64,000 nt of DNA from a virus (IMGVR_UViG_3300037826_000038:1-64000); one strand, 5' to 3'. Positions 51,099 through 59,793 are shown, counted from the stretch's first letter. The notes: generated from the letters alone by a model not told the origin. Translations and numbers: made by a program.

Positions 51099-51572
51099 AT
51101 GAAACCAAACGATTATGCTGAGGCATTACGGGAGCAGTACCGGGGCGCTGGCACGTACAGCGCCCTGATTGATCGGTTTAAGCGCGCCGGGGTAGACAAA
51201 CCATACAGCGCCGGGACGTGGAGCCGGATCGTCAACGGGGACGAGCCTAATTTCAAGCAGATGGTTCAGATCGCCAAACTGTGCGGTCTCCCCGCCCCGG
51301 AGCCTCCATTGGACGTACAGGCTGCGGGTGTGGAACACTGGGAGCGGGTTGGGGATGGCGCACCCCGGTACGGGGTGCTGTTCGATCAACCGTCAAGCGT
51401 CAAGGTGCGACCCAGTGAGAGTGCAGAGGTTGACGTCCATCTGGTCACACCCCGCCCCCGCAAGGAGCCAGTGCTGGACCCCGCGCCCCGGTTGGTTGCG
51501 GCGGTACGGGAATCGGCGGAGATCGCCAGGGAGATAGGATTGCTGGATATGATAGGAGGAAACTGTGAATAA
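51099..51572 (+). CDS. XRE-like HTH protein
   Basis: 157 residues. The first 70 residues have an XRE/Cro-type HTH ('SAGTWSRIVNGDEPNFKQMVQIAKLCGL'). Middle and C-terminal parts are acidic and helical. A candidate repressor for one of the operator families in this window, though nothing links it to a specific one. Overlaps the next start by eight bases. Confidence 0.6.
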   Translation: MKPNDYAEALREQYRGAGTYSALIDRFKRAGVDKPYSAGTWSRIVNGDEPNFKQMVQIAKLCGLPAPEPPLDVQAAGVEHWERVGDGAPRYGVLFDQPSSVKVRPSESAEVDVHLVTPRPRKEPVLDPAPRLVAAVRESAEIAREIGLLDMIGGNCE

Positions 51573-52197
51573 GGGACTGGTATTACTGACAGCTATACTA
51601 TTACTGCTAGGGACCGGGTGTGACGCGATTGACAATCATGCCCAGCGAGCCGCCGACCTCGCCGAGGCAGAACGGATCGCCACGGAGGCCGAAGCCAATG
51701 AACGGAAGATACAGGCAGAGGCCGAGGCTGCCGCCAAACTGACACAGGCTCAAGCCTTTGCCGATGCAGAACGTGCCAGGGGAGAAGCCACCCGAATTCA
51801 AGCACAGGCCGACAAGGACAGGGCCGCATCTGAAATTCAGAGGGCGTTAGGGGACCGAGCAATCAGTGAGGCCGTTGCCGGACAGGTGGACGCGAATTCC
51901 GAGTTTATCCGGGCTCAGGCGACGGTAGAGCGTGCTCAAGCGTCTCAGTACAAAGCCAATACATGGGCGATCTACGCGTTAGCCGGCGCCGGGTTGCTGA
52001 TGATTGTGGGCGTTGCGTTGCGGCTGATCCTAGCCGGAATTGCAGATGTGAGTGAACTCAGACGCGATCACCGAATTATCGAATATCAACAACAACCCAC
52101 TCACCAGCTACCTCGATCGACGTTGGTTGCGGCACAATTAGTCCCTCAACGTGACAGCAGACGACACCAGTTGGAGAGGATGGACGCTGATGGCTGA
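51565..52197 (+). CDS. Lipoprotein with coiled coil and C-terminal membrane span
   Basis: 210 residues, GTG start after AGGAGG. A signal peptide ends in the lipobox 'LLGTGC', then an Ala/Glu/Gln-rich coiled coil of about 110 residues, then a transmembrane helix (about 132-152) and a basic tail. Lipid and helix anchors at both ends of a long coil recall unimolecular spanins, but the order could also mean a host-membrane protein. Confidence 0.6.
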   Translation: MNKGLVLLTAILLLLGTGCDAIDNHAQRAADLAEAERIATEAEANERKIQAEAEAAAKLTQAQAFADAERARGEATRIQAQADKDRAASEIQRALGDRAISEAVAGQVDANSEFIRAQATVERAQASQYKANTWAIYALAGAGLLMIVGVALRLILAGIADVSELRRDHRIIEYQQQPTHQLPRSTLVAAQLVPQRDSRRHQLERMDADG

Positions 52198-53446
52198 TAA
52201 TAACATTGCAGCAGCAGGTTGGGGCTCTGGTCAAAAGAGCATCGAGATTCAGGGAGGGAAAGAGCGCGAATTCGATCTCCCGAGAATGCACACCCGCGAC
52301 CGGTTCAAGCGCCGGATTCAGGGGGGCTTGTTCTGGCTGGTGCTGATTCCGGTTGTGGTGGGACAATGGTTTGCCGTAGCAGTGACGTCGTGGATTGCTA
52401 CGGTAGTGCTCAATCCGTTGGGCAGATACGACCCGGAGACCGATAGGATGCTCCGGCGTTCCAAGAAGGCCACGTCTCTGCGGCTGGGAATGATTGTCGG
52501 AGTTGCGTTTCTCACGCTGTGGGCGGTGAGCGTGGGATTCACTGACAGGTTGTGGTATCCGGTGTCGTGGGGTTGGCGCTGGCACGATGCATTGATGCCG
52601 GTCACACTAGGCCGGTTCATCCACAGTATCCCCGTCAAATATCTGGACCTATCAGTCATGGGTGCATTAATCGCCGTGCTGTTGGCCCTGTTGGGACGCG
52701 GGTTTGCCAAAAAGGACGCCAAGGGCGTGCAGAAGGGGGCGCTGTCGGCATTCTTCTGGTTCTGTGTGGTTGTGGTTCCGCTGTGGTTTATAGGCATAAG
52801 GTCATCAGTGTCACCAGCGTGGGTGCTCAAGCCGGTGCGTATCAACCTACCGATGTATGCCGTGATTCTGCGGTTCGGGCTGCCGGTGATTGTGTTCAGG
52901 GCATGGATGGAAACCATGGACGATCTGGACCGCCGACAGTTGGCCGAGGTCCTGTTCCCCGGATCCAGTGGGATCACGTTCCCCAAAATTGACCCCTCGG
53001 TCATTGCTGACATTTTCGGCAGGGATGTTCGGCTGCCGGGAGAGGGAGAGGCTCAGGACACGGAGAGCGAAGCGGTCACGACCGTCTGGTCTCCCGACGA
53101 CCTGGACGAGGTAGCTGCCCACGACGCCAGAGACACCCAACGCCAGAACGGTACGGTCTACATCTATGACGTACCGACGCAGCTACTTGCCGGGGACACC
53201 CCTGAGGAAAAACTGGCGGCCCAAGCCGACTTTGCCCGGTTTGTGCTGGACAATCCCGACGACCATTTTAGCCGGTCCCGGTGCGAGCGGTTCTTCCGGT
53301 CCCAACCGGCAGCCAGGGAGTTCTTCGAGTACCTACGAGAGCGGGGCTTTGCAACCCATACCAGCCCCACCGATCAGCAGCTATTGGCGATCGGGCGGTG
53401 GCTAATGGGGCAGTTGGCCCGGTACGACGAACTTGAAACCTCATAA
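52190..53446 (+). CDS. Polytopic membrane protein
   Basis: 418 residues from ATG 52190, overlapping the lipoprotein gene by eight bases. Five or six membrane spans between about residues 45 and 245, then a cytosolic C-terminal domain of about 170 residues with a helical end ('DDHFSRSRCERFFRSQPAAREFFEYL'). No family recognised. Likely works with the lipoprotein. Confidence 0.6.
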   Translation: MADNNIAAAGWGSGQKSIEIQGGKEREFDLPRMHTRDRFKRRIQGGLFWLVLIPVVVGQWFAVAVTSWIATVVLNPLGRYDPETDRMLRRSKKATSLRLGMIVGVAFLTLWAVSVGFTDRLWYPVSWGWRWHDALMPVTLGRFIHSIPVKYLDLSVMGALIAVLLALLGRGFAKKDAKGVQKGALSAFFWFCVVVVPLWFIGIRSSVSPAWVLKPVRINLPMYAVILRFGLPVIVFRAWMETMDDLDRRQLAEVLFPGSSGITFPKIDPSVIADIFGRDVRLPGEGEAQDTESEAVTTVWSPDDLDEVAAHDARDTQRQNGTVYIYDVPTQLLAGDTPEEKLAAQADFARFVLDNPDDHFSRSRCERFFRSQPAAREFFEYLRERGFATHTSPTDQQLLAIGRWLMGQLARYDELETS

Positions 53447-53516
53447 CCTTACAACACCCCCTGTCGGGCGAGGGCTTGGTTGGGGGCTTGGTTGGTTGGT
53501 CACAGCATACGTTTTA

Positions 53517-53551
53517 GGGGTCCCCCACCGAAAATCGGAGCAGGGGACCCC
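53517..53551 (+). terminator. Rho-independent terminator, nested stem
   Basis: GGGGTCCCC pairs with GGGGACCCC; CCGA/TCGG forms a smaller inner stem. Followed by GTTT and then a GTTTAATGTTAAAC palindrome (53552-53565). Confidence 0.75.
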
Positions 53552-53581
53552 GTTTAATGTTAAACAAAGTCGTTGATGTTT

Positions 53582-53599
53582 GGTTTATATATGTAAACC
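53582..53599 (+). promoter_or_regulatory. Palindromic operator-like element, copy 6
   Basis: GGTTTA-TATATG-TAAACC. Here it lies about 30 bases after the terminator rather than abutting it. A second palindrome precedes it at 53552. GGGAGG follows at 53614. Confidence 0.65.
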
Positions 53600-53625
53600 T
53601 TTTAACCATACGCAGGGAGGCTGTA

Positions 53626-54069
53626 ATGCCAGAGAAAGACCGGACATGTGAGATCAGATACGTAATCGGGGATGCTCTTGAACGTCCCCAGGTTGTCCCC
53701 CATAACGACGCGCCCAGGTATTATGTGGAGGGGGGACAGACGATCCCGGAGGACTGGGAGATTTACAATGCCCCCCGCCCTTTGGGAGGACATTTGACGT
53801 GGTTGGACACCGATGGCCCGGGTGGATGGTTCTGGGCGGCGGTGGACCCGGAGGGCGAGTTCGCCGACGAGTACCGGGACCGGTTGTACCAGAATGATGC
53901 CCGGCAACTGGTCTGGATCAGCGAGGACCAGTTCTACGACGTGGTACAACGGTACGCCGACAGCACCTACGGGGAGGGCAGGTTCGATGCCCGTGAGTTC
54001 AATATCAGAGAACTGTACTCCACGTTCGGAATGGCTGTCGAGGAGGGGTTCGATCCCCAGGACAACTAG
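53626..54069 (+). CDS. Unknown 147-aa acidic protein
   Basis: ATG 53626 after GGGAGG, behind operator copy 6. Trp- and Asp-rich ('GWFWAAVDPEGEFADEYRDRL'), no known domain. Ends just before the operator-promoter block at 54073. Confidence 0.6.
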   Translation: MPEKDRTCEIRYVIGDALERPQVVPHNDAPRYYVEGGQTIPEDWEIYNAPRPLGGHLTWLDTDGPGGWFWAAVDPEGEFADEYRDRLYQNDARQLVWISEDQFYDVVQRYADSTYGEGRFDAREFNIRELYSTFGMAVEEGFDPQDN

Positions 54070-54072
54070 GCA

Positions 54073-54168
54073 TAGTACCAAGGTACTAGCACCAACCGGG
54101 GCAATTCTAGGCAATTTGTGAAATTGCCCTATTTGCCCCTTGACATTATAATGTTTTAGGGTTATAAT
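54073..54168 (+). promoter_or_regulatory. Consensus promoter with three nested inverted repeats
   Basis: TTGACA (54140-54145), 17 bases, TATAAT (54163-54168), perfect consensus. Upstream: TAGTACCAAGGTACTA (54073-54088) and GGCAATTTGTGAAATTGCC (54110-54128), the latter inside an outer GGGGCAA...TTGCCCC pair. Almost the same block as at 46714-46808, so the two are co-regulated. Confidence 0.9.
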
Positions 54169-54210
54169 GTAAGTGAAGTTAAGTAAACACTACACACCGG
54201 GAGGCGAGAG

Positions 54211-54498
54211 ATGACACAGGATCGTATGCTAACAGATCAGCAAATGGAGGCCGCAAAGGAGTTCGTTATTAACAATGTCGCAAATCTTTACAACCCGGAG
54301 GATGCAAATCAGGCTCGGGAATTAGTTGAGTACCTCGATTATTTACGCGGTTTGGGTGCAGAGATCGTGATCGGAATGGCCATGAACTGGGAATCATATC
54401 GGCCAGCTCCAATCATGCGCGGACATGGATGCGTGCCAAAACTAGAGAATCGCGCGCAGCAAATGCTTCGCGACGGAATGTTTCCGCCTGTTGAATAA
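54211..54498 (+). CDS. Unknown 95-aa early protein
   Basis: ATG 54211 after GGGAGG, first gene behind the perfect promoter at 54140. Helical, mildly acidic, no known motif. Strong expression at the start of infection is likely; a host-takeover role is conceivable but unproven. Confidence 0.65.
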   Translation: MTQDRMLTDQQMEAAKEFVINNVANLYNPEDANQARELVEYLDYLRGLGAEIVIGMAMNWESYRPAPIMRGHGCVPKLENRAQQMLRDGMFPPVE

Positions 54499-54502
54499 CC
54501 AC

Positions 54503-54532
54503 TCACCGGGGCCGGTCAGCACGACGGCCCCA
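54503..54532 (+). repeat. 30-bp hairpin repeat H, copy 1
   Basis: TCACCGGGGCCGG-to-ACGACGGCCCCA; stem GGGGCCG/CGGCCCC. Differs from the 55143-55172 copy at two positions only. Sits just after one gene's stop and before the next ribosome site. Confidence 0.65.
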
Positions 54533-54553
54533 CCTATCAAATCGGAGGATGAA

Positions 54554-54988
54554 ATGGCAGAACTAGAATTCAGGGGCAAGGTCTACGAAGTGGAGACGGA
54601 TGAGTTCTTTGGAACTCATCACGTAAAGATCGATGCCGAAACCTGGACCATGGGCAAGGGATCGACAGAAGCCGAAGCTATGCGTAAATTCCACGCGGCA
54701 ATCGCGCCCGCCCAGAAAGAGTGGGAAGAGGCGCACCCTCACTGGGGAGAGCGCCCGGACGGTCTGGAATTTGAGGGCGACGTGATCCGCGAGTGCGAGC
54801 GATGCGGGCAAGGACAGGTGCGACGCACAAACGCGCACCTGAAAGTATGCAACCATTGCTTCACGGCGTGGGATTACGGAGTCCCCGCCCGAGGGGTTCC
54901 CTGGTCTAGGCTAGCAAGGTGGGCCGCAAACCCAGACGACGCCTTAAAGTCCGAAGCAATGGGTGAGTTTGTCAATTCGCTCTACTAG
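54554..54988 (+). CDS. Unknown protein with zinc ribbon
   Basis: 144 residues from ATG 54554, after GGAGGATGAA. Beta-rich N-terminal domain, then 'CERCGQGQVRRTNAHLKVCNHC' (two CxxC pairs) forming a zinc ribbon, then a basic helix. Function unknown. Confidence 0.6.
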   Translation: MAELEFRGKVYEVETDEFFGTHHVKIDAETWTMGKGSTEAEAMRKFHAAIAPAQKEWEEAHPHWGERPDGLEFEGDVIRECERCGQGQVRRTNAHLKVCNHCFTAWDYGVPARGVPWSRLARWAANPDDALKSEAMGEFVNSLY

Positions 54989-55006
54989 CTCTGAAAGGGG
55001 TCAAAA

Positions 55007-55141
55007 ATGAGCAACTGGGATTGGGAATGGGTGTGTATCGAGCCTGACTGTTCTTTCCGGGGCACGAAGGAAGAAGCTCGGCAACACGAAGAGGAAACTG
55101 GCCATGAATGCATTGCTGATGATCAGGATGTCGAGTGGTAA
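55007..55141 (+). CDS. 44-aa C2H2 zinc-finger-like protein
   Basis: ATG 55007 after AAAGGGG. 'WVCIEPDCSFRG' supplies CxxxxC and 'RQHEEETGHEC' supplies HxxxxxH, a compact C2H2-like finger. Trp-rich N-terminus. Small proteins of this type ('...GHEC') recur in phages; role unknown. Confidence 0.6.
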   Translation: MSNWDWEWVCIEPDCSFRGTKEEARQHEEETGHECIADDQDVEW

Positions 55142-55142
55142 A

Positions 55143-55172
55143 TCACCGGGGTCGGCCAGCACGACGGCCCCA
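55143..55172 (+). repeat. 30-bp hairpin repeat H, copy 2
   Basis: 28 of 30 bases match copy 1 at 54503. Begins just after the stop of the 44-aa gene. No T-run follows. Confidence 0.65.
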
Positions 55173-55198
55173 ATCCTTAAACACAGCTATTAGTTTTT

Positions 55199-55216
55199 GG
55201 TTTATGCATGTAAAGC
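55199..55216 (+). promoter_or_regulatory. Palindromic operator-like element, copy 7 (degenerate)
   Basis: GGTTTA-TGCATG-TAAAGC after TTTTT, so the right arm is damaged. Precedes AGGAGG and the accessory cassette. Confidence 0.55.
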
Positions 55217-55244
55217 GATCAGATCAACTAACCAGGAGGATACG

Positions 55245-55847
55245 ATGACAGTGAACATTCGATGCGACGAGGACCGTTGTTTTGCCAGTAGCCCCTATCA
55301 CCCCGACTTGCACAAGGAAGAAGCAATGGACAAGCAAACCTACACGATCAATGACGAAAAGCCGCCTTTGCGAGAACTGATTGGGCGCAGGTTTGATGAC
55401 GTGCGCGATCTCCGCGAGCAGGACCTCGATCACCTGCAGGACGCGATTACCATTCGGCGTAATGAGATCATGGCCTCTCGTCTGGAAAAGCGCGGCATCC
55501 AGACGAGAATCTGCAAAGACTTCGACGACGGTCCCGCATACCATTTCTCCTACATATTGGTCTGCGACCCTGAAGGTGAGCTCCCGAACGAATGGGCTGA
55601 CCTGGGTGAGGCACGCCGATTGCTGGATACGGCCCGTAACCTGGGACCTGCCGAAGCGTTCCGACGCTGGCGTGAGAAGGTCGCCCCACTAGCGCACGAG
55701 ACGTACACCCGAGCCGACGCTCTTCGTGACGTGCGCGCCGAACGCGCGGAAGCTGATCAGATGTACAGGGACGGGCAGATCGATGCAGAAACCCATCGGA
55801 TGATGCACCGCGATGCCCGTGATTACCTGGACATGGCAGAAGAATGA
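55245..55847 (+). CDS. Unknown 200-aa protein leading the accessory cassette
   Basis: ATG 55245 after CCAGGAGG. Helical and charged ('REQDLDHLQDAITIRRNEIMASRLEKRG'), with a C-terminal heptad region. Its stop overlaps the SNF2 start by four bases, so it is co-translated with the helicase and may be its partner. No family recognised. Confidence 0.6.
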   Translation: MTVNIRCDEDRCFASSPYHPDLHKEEAMDKQTYTINDEKPPLRELIGRRFDDVRDLREQDLDHLQDAITIRRNEIMASRLEKRGIQTRICKDFDDGPAYHFSYILVCDPEGELPNEWADLGEARRLLDTARNLGPAEAFRRWREKVAPLAHETYTRADALRDVRAERAEADQMYRDGQIDAETHRMMHRDARDYLDMAEE

Positions 55848-57928
55848 CCCTCCTCGTCAAACCGGAAGAGCAGGTCTCGACCCAGACGGCGTCGCTGCGC
55901 ATCGATGGCGACGTCGTCTCGGTCGTGCTCCCGGATCGCGACCCTCGGTTCGTGAACGTCGTCCGGTCCTTATCATTTCGTTGGGACCGATCGCGCTACG
56001 CCTGGGTCCGGAAGGTCGGCAAGTTCACCGGATCCGTCGAGGACCGTGCCGCCGAGGCAGGGCGCGCTATCCTCGCTGCCGGCTTCGGCGTCGATTTCCC
56101 CGACGAGGCGGTCCAGGACAAGGCCGTCTCCGGCGATTACGAGCCAGAGGTCCGCCGCTGGGTCCTCGCTGCGACCGGTGGTGAGTACAAGGGGTGGTTT
56201 CTCCTCCGGTGGGGCCGCCGCCGTGACGAGGTCAACTACTACACGCGGGCCAAGAAAATCACCGGTGCATGTTACGACCGTAACGCGCATGCGGTCGTCG
56301 TGCCGTCCGATCAATATCGCGAGGTCGAGGACTTTGCGCAAATGCACGACTTCCGTTTCTCCCCTGGGGCTCACGCCCTCGTCACTGAGGCCAAGCAGCG
56401 CGAGGCCAAGGCCCTGGTCGTCGCCGTCGAGTTCGAGGATGCGGACGACGGCGGGCGCCGCTGGCGACGCCCTACGCTTGACGAGCCCTCCGGCAAGCCG
56501 CTCCCAAAGTTTATCGACTACCGGGGTGTGGACTTCGGCGTGACGACCGCTCTCTTCCGCCATCAGACACAGGCCGTGGAGAAGCTCGCGCCTCTGACCG
56601 TCGGCGGGGCATTTATGGAGATGGGGACCGGAAAGACCCGCGTTGCCATCGAATTGGCGCATCGCCGCCGGCGCCGTCTCAGCGGCGTCGTGTGGTTCTG
56701 CCCCGTCTCGCTCAAGGCCACGATCCGCCATGAGATCCACAAACATACGGCGGACTCGGCGGTCTATGTCTTCGACGACAACACGACGATCCGCTCGCTG
56801 CCGCGTGCAGATTGGTACATTGTCGGCATTGAATCGATGAGCAGCTCGGACCGGACGGTCCTGGCCGCCAACGCCATCATCGATGAACATTCGATGGTGG
56901 TCGTCGATGAGTCGTCGAAGATCAAAAACCACGACGCCAACCGGACGCGTAGGATTACCAGCGTCGGGGGGAAGGCCCGCTACCGGATGATTCTCACCGG
57001 CACGCCGGTCTCCCAGGGCGTCGAGGACCTCTACGCGCAATTGCGCTTCCTGTCGCCGGAGATCCTCGGGTACAACTCCTACTATAGCTTCGCAGCCAAT
57101 CACCTGGAATACCATCCGGATTATCCCGGTATGGTCGTCCGGGCGCACAACACCGCCTGGCTGGCCGCCAAGCTGCAGCCGTACGTCTACCAGGTGACCA
57201 AGGACGAGGCCGGGCTGGATCTCCCCCGCAAGGTCCACGAAGCGCGGTATTTCGACATGACGTACGAGCAGCGGGAACTCTACGAGCGGGCGAAGTACGA
57301 GCTGCTGATGATGCTGCCGGACGACGAGATTGACAGCTACGCCATCTTTCGGCTGTTCGGCGCGCTTCAGCAGATCACGAGCGGCTTTTGGAATCGCGAC
57401 GGGGAAGTGATCGCCGTTGACCACGACCGCCTGGGAACCGCGCTGGCCGCCGTCGATAGCATTCCCCCGGAGGCCAAGGTGATCATCTGGTGCAAATACC
57501 TCCGCAGCCTTCACGCCCTGGCCGGTGCCCTGCGTGCCGAGCATGGCGAGGAAAGCGTCGCGCTCTACTACGGCGATCTCAACGAGCAGGAGCGCGAGGC
57601 AGAGCTCAACCGGTGGCGATCTGAGGCCCGCTTCCTGGTGGCCACCCAATCCACCGGCGGCTACGGCCTGACGCTTAACGAGGCGCACCACGTGCTCTTC
57701 TACGAGAACGGATTCAGCTACGCCGAACGCCTCCAAGCCGAGGACCGGTGCCACCGGATCGGCCAGGAGCACCGCGTCACGTACGTCGACGTGACCTGCG
57801 AGCGGTCCATTGACACCCGGATCCAGCAGGCGCTGGACAGCAAGGAGAACTTCGCCGCAGCTTTCCGCAGACAAATCGACCGAGTCAAAGACGATCCGGC
57901 TAAGGTTAAGGAACTCATCAACGCATAG
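55844..57928 (+). CDS. SNF2-family helicase
   Basis: 694 residues. The N-terminal 210 residues contain two similar small domains of unknown fold. The ATPase has Walker A 'MEMGTGKTRVAIELA' (about 257-271), motif II 'VVVDESSKIKN' (DESS rather than DEAH), motif III 'LTGTPVSQG', then lobe 2 with 'WCKYLRSLHAL', 'FLVATQSTGGYGLTL' and 'QAEDRCHRIGQ'. A complete SNF2-type DNA translocase, of the short bacterial/phage kind. Possibly displaces proteins from DNA. Confidence 0.85.
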   Translation: MTLLVKPEEQVSTQTASLRIDGDVVSVVLPDRDPRFVNVVRSLSFRWDRSRYAWVRKVGKFTGSVEDRAAEAGRAILAAGFGVDFPDEAVQDKAVSGDYEPEVRRWVLAATGGEYKGWFLLRWGRRRDEVNYYTRAKKITGACYDRNAHAVVVPSDQYREVEDFAQMHDFRFSPGAHALVTEAKQREAKALVVAVEFEDADDGGRRWRRPTLDEPSGKPLPKFIDYRGVDFGVTTALFRHQTQAVEKLAPLTVGGAFMEMGTGKTRVAIELAHRRRRRLSGVVWFCPVSLKATIRHEIHKHTADSAVYVFDDNTTIRSLPRADWYIVGIESMSSSDRTVLAANAIIDEHSMVVVDESSKIKNHDANRTRRITSVGGKARYRMILTGTPVSQGVEDLYAQLRFLSPEILGYNSYYSFAANHLEYHPDYPGMVVRAHNTAWLAAKLQPYVYQVTKDEAGLDLPRKVHEARYFDMTYEQRELYERAKYELLMMLPDDEIDSYAIFRLFGALQQITSGFWNRDGEVIAVDHDRLGTALAAVDSIPPEAKVIIWCKYLRSLHALAGALRAEHGEESVALYYGDLNEQEREAELNRWRSEARFLVATQSTGGYGLTLNEAHHVLFYENGFSYAERLQAEDRCHRIGQEHRVTYVDVTCERSIDTRIQQALDSKENFAAAFRRQIDRVKDDPAKVKELINA

Positions 57929-57942
57929 AGCAGAAAGGAAAG

Positions 57943-58470
57943 ATGATGGATAGATACGAAGTCGAGTTGGCGAGTGAGTTCTGCGATGTTTTGTTTGCGA
58001 CTTTATCTGCGGTCGGTTTGTTTCCTGACGACCCGGCAGCTCCGGATCACGAGTTTGAGGAGCCGGGCTTGTTGTTGGTCAAGCGTCTACGTCAGTACGA
58101 TGATCCCGAGCCGGGTTATTTGGAATGGATCTCTGAGATTCTGCGTCGTGAAGACGCCGAACACCGAGAAGTCACATTCCCAGAGCTGATGGTCCTACGG
58201 TCATGGGTTATCGAGATGTCCTACGAGTTCAATGATGAGATGTACCGACATCTGGAGAAATCTCTGTTGGCAAGGGCAAGGCAATGGCAGTTTTCGCTTA
58301 AGAAAAACCTTCTCAGCTTGGCAGACGCTGAATCAGAATGGGGGATGTCGAACCTTCGCCAGAATGCACGGGGGCGACTTCCGATGTGGAAAGTTGGTCG
58401 AAATTGGGTGACCACCAGAACTGCGATGTGGACGACGTTTGGAGAACCGGAGGGAGAATACGACCTATGA
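57943..58470 (+). CDS. Protein with C-terminal HTH
   Basis: 175 residues, ATG 57943 or 57946 after AAAGGAAAG. The C-terminal 'LADAESEWGMSNLRQNARGRLPMWKVGRNWVTTRTAMW' is an excisionase/MerR-like HTH in which 'KVGRNWVTTRTAM' is the wing. The N-terminal 110 residues are acidic and helical. A likely DNA-binding regulator or specificity factor for the cassette. Confidence 0.65.
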   Translation: MMDRYEVELASEFCDVLFATLSAVGLFPDDPAAPDHEFEEPGLLLVKRLRQYDDPEPGYLEWISEILRREDAEHREVTFPELMVLRSWVIEMSYEFNDEMYRHLEKSLLARARQWQFSLKKNLLSLADAESEWGMSNLRQNARGRLPMWKVGRNWVTTRTAMWTTFGEPEGEYDL

Positions 58471-59159
58471 GTAAGACGCTGTTTGACACCCTGGTCGACG
58501 ATATCGTCGACCAGGGGCTTGAGTTGGCCAAGCAGATAGAGACGCTTCCAGAGGAGCAACGTATCAGGGCGCTTAACCGTGTCAGGACCGCGCTTCATAG
58601 GGTTAGTCCTTTTAAGGACGAGCCGATAGATCTGGTCCTGTGGGAAAAAGGTGAGCGCGTCAAACCAAACGATTACAACCCCAATGTCGTCCATCGCCCG
58701 GAGATGAGGCTCCTCGAAGAGTCCATCGACGTGGATCATATGACACAACCGGTTGTCACGTCCTCGCCCGATGCGGATCCTCACGTAGACCCCAAACCAA
58801 TAGTCGATGGCGAGCATCGATACATTATATGCACCGATGTAGGCCGGATACACGCACGGCTTCGAGGATATGTGCCGATCACAATCGTACCGGCAGACAC
58901 AGAGCAAGCGCAGATGGCGAGCACGGTTAGACACAACCGTGCTCGCGGGGTACATAAATTAGACGGCATGACAGACATTGTTCTGTCAATGCTGCAAGCT
59001 GGATGGGAAGACGACGAGATTGCCAACGCGATGGGTATGGATGCCGACGAAATCCTTCGCCTCAAACAGGTCGCGGGTGCAGCGGAGGCGTTCAGACGTC
59101 CGATGTACAAAAGAGCCTGGGTTTTCGATGATGGACAAACAGAAATTGAAACACCTTGA
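58467..59159 (+). CDS. IbrB-like ParB-domain protein
   Basis: 230 residues from ATG 58467, overlapping the HTH gene. The middle has 'MRLLEESIDVDHMTQPVV' and 'IVDGEHRYIICTDVGRIHARLRGYVPITIV', the ParB/sulfiredoxin pattern with E-H-R. 'DIVLSMLQAGWEDDEIANAMGMDADEILRLKQ' supplies the HTH-like part. The nearby IbrA-like gene makes this the IbrB of an IbrAB pair. Confidence 0.75.
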   Translation: MSKTLFDTLVDDIVDQGLELAKQIETLPEEQRIRALNRVRTALHRVSPFKDEPIDLVLWEKGERVKPNDYNPNVVHRPEMRLLEESIDVDHMTQPVVTSSPDADPHVDPKPIVDGEHRYIICTDVGRIHARLRGYVPITIVPADTEQAQMASTVRHNRARGVHKLDGMTDIVLSMLQAGWEDDEIANAMGMDADEILRLKQVAGAAEAFRRPMYKRAWVFDDGQTEIETP

Positions 59160-59793
59160 ACAGTGGCGCGTCCGCGGTATTTTCGCACAGGACCGCTGCG
59201 AGCTATTTGAGGCGGCGGCGGAACAGATTTTGCAAGCTACCGGTCTCACCAGGGTCGTCTATTTGCATGACGAAGGTGGTGACATTCGTTTTGCTGGTGC
59301 GGACGAAACTTTTGTCCTACAACATATGACCAAGCGTTACACAGACCTACTAGCCGCTATGGATACCATCAACGACGAGACCCTGTTGATTGTCGATGAC
59401 GTCGAAAACATACAGAGGTATCCAATCTCAATGACACGCCACATGATCAATCATATTGCCAGTCAAACGCGGTATAAGATTATTGGAGGAGCGTCTTTGT
59501 TAGAACGTCACTTTTATGATCTGTACGCACCGTTCCACGTACTGGACCGGCGCATTCTCTGGGCTTCGCATTACTGGGCCCTCAAGGCTCAACATCGTGA
59601 AGTTTCTGTTTTTGACGGTCGTACCGTGGTTGAAAACAAAGACATGGCATACACAGCCAGAAAAATCAAGCCGTTTGTCTATTTTGATTTGCAACCGGAC
59701 TCGGACAACCCGTTACAGGTTGAGTTCTATGGCGATTTGCGACGCGCACCTATAATGCCCCGCACGCAGGATATGGAGGACTTGAAGTTGTGA
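59128..59793 (+). CDS. Half-size SNF2-derived protein without P-loop
   Basis: 221 residues, ATG 59128/59131, overlapping the IbrB-like gene by 32 bases. Residues around 85 ('LLIVDDVENIQRY') mimic motif II. From 'RYKIIGGASLLERHFYDLYA' on, it runs parallel to the window's own SNF2 protein ('RYRMILTGTPVSQGVEDLYA'), and both share the later 'AxxAxKxxPxVY' segment. Walker A and the whole second lobe are missing. Probably a non-hydrolysing derivative acting as a subunit. Confidence 0.6.
   Translation: MMDKQKLKHLEQWRVRGIFAQDRCELFEAAAEQILQATGLTRVVYLHDEGGDIRFAGADETFVLQHMTKRYTDLLAAMDTINDETLLIVDDVENIQRYPISMTRHMINHIASQTRYKIIGGASLLERHFYDLYAPFHVLDRRILWASHYWALKAQHREVSVFDGRTVVENKDMAYTARKIKPFVYFDLQPDSDNPLQVEFYGDLRRAPIMPRTQDMEDLKL

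Noticed and set aside
55973-57874. 633-codon open frame on the minus strand over the SNF2 gene
   Set aside because: Antisense shadow of a GC-rich helicase gene; no ribosome site and no recognisable protein.
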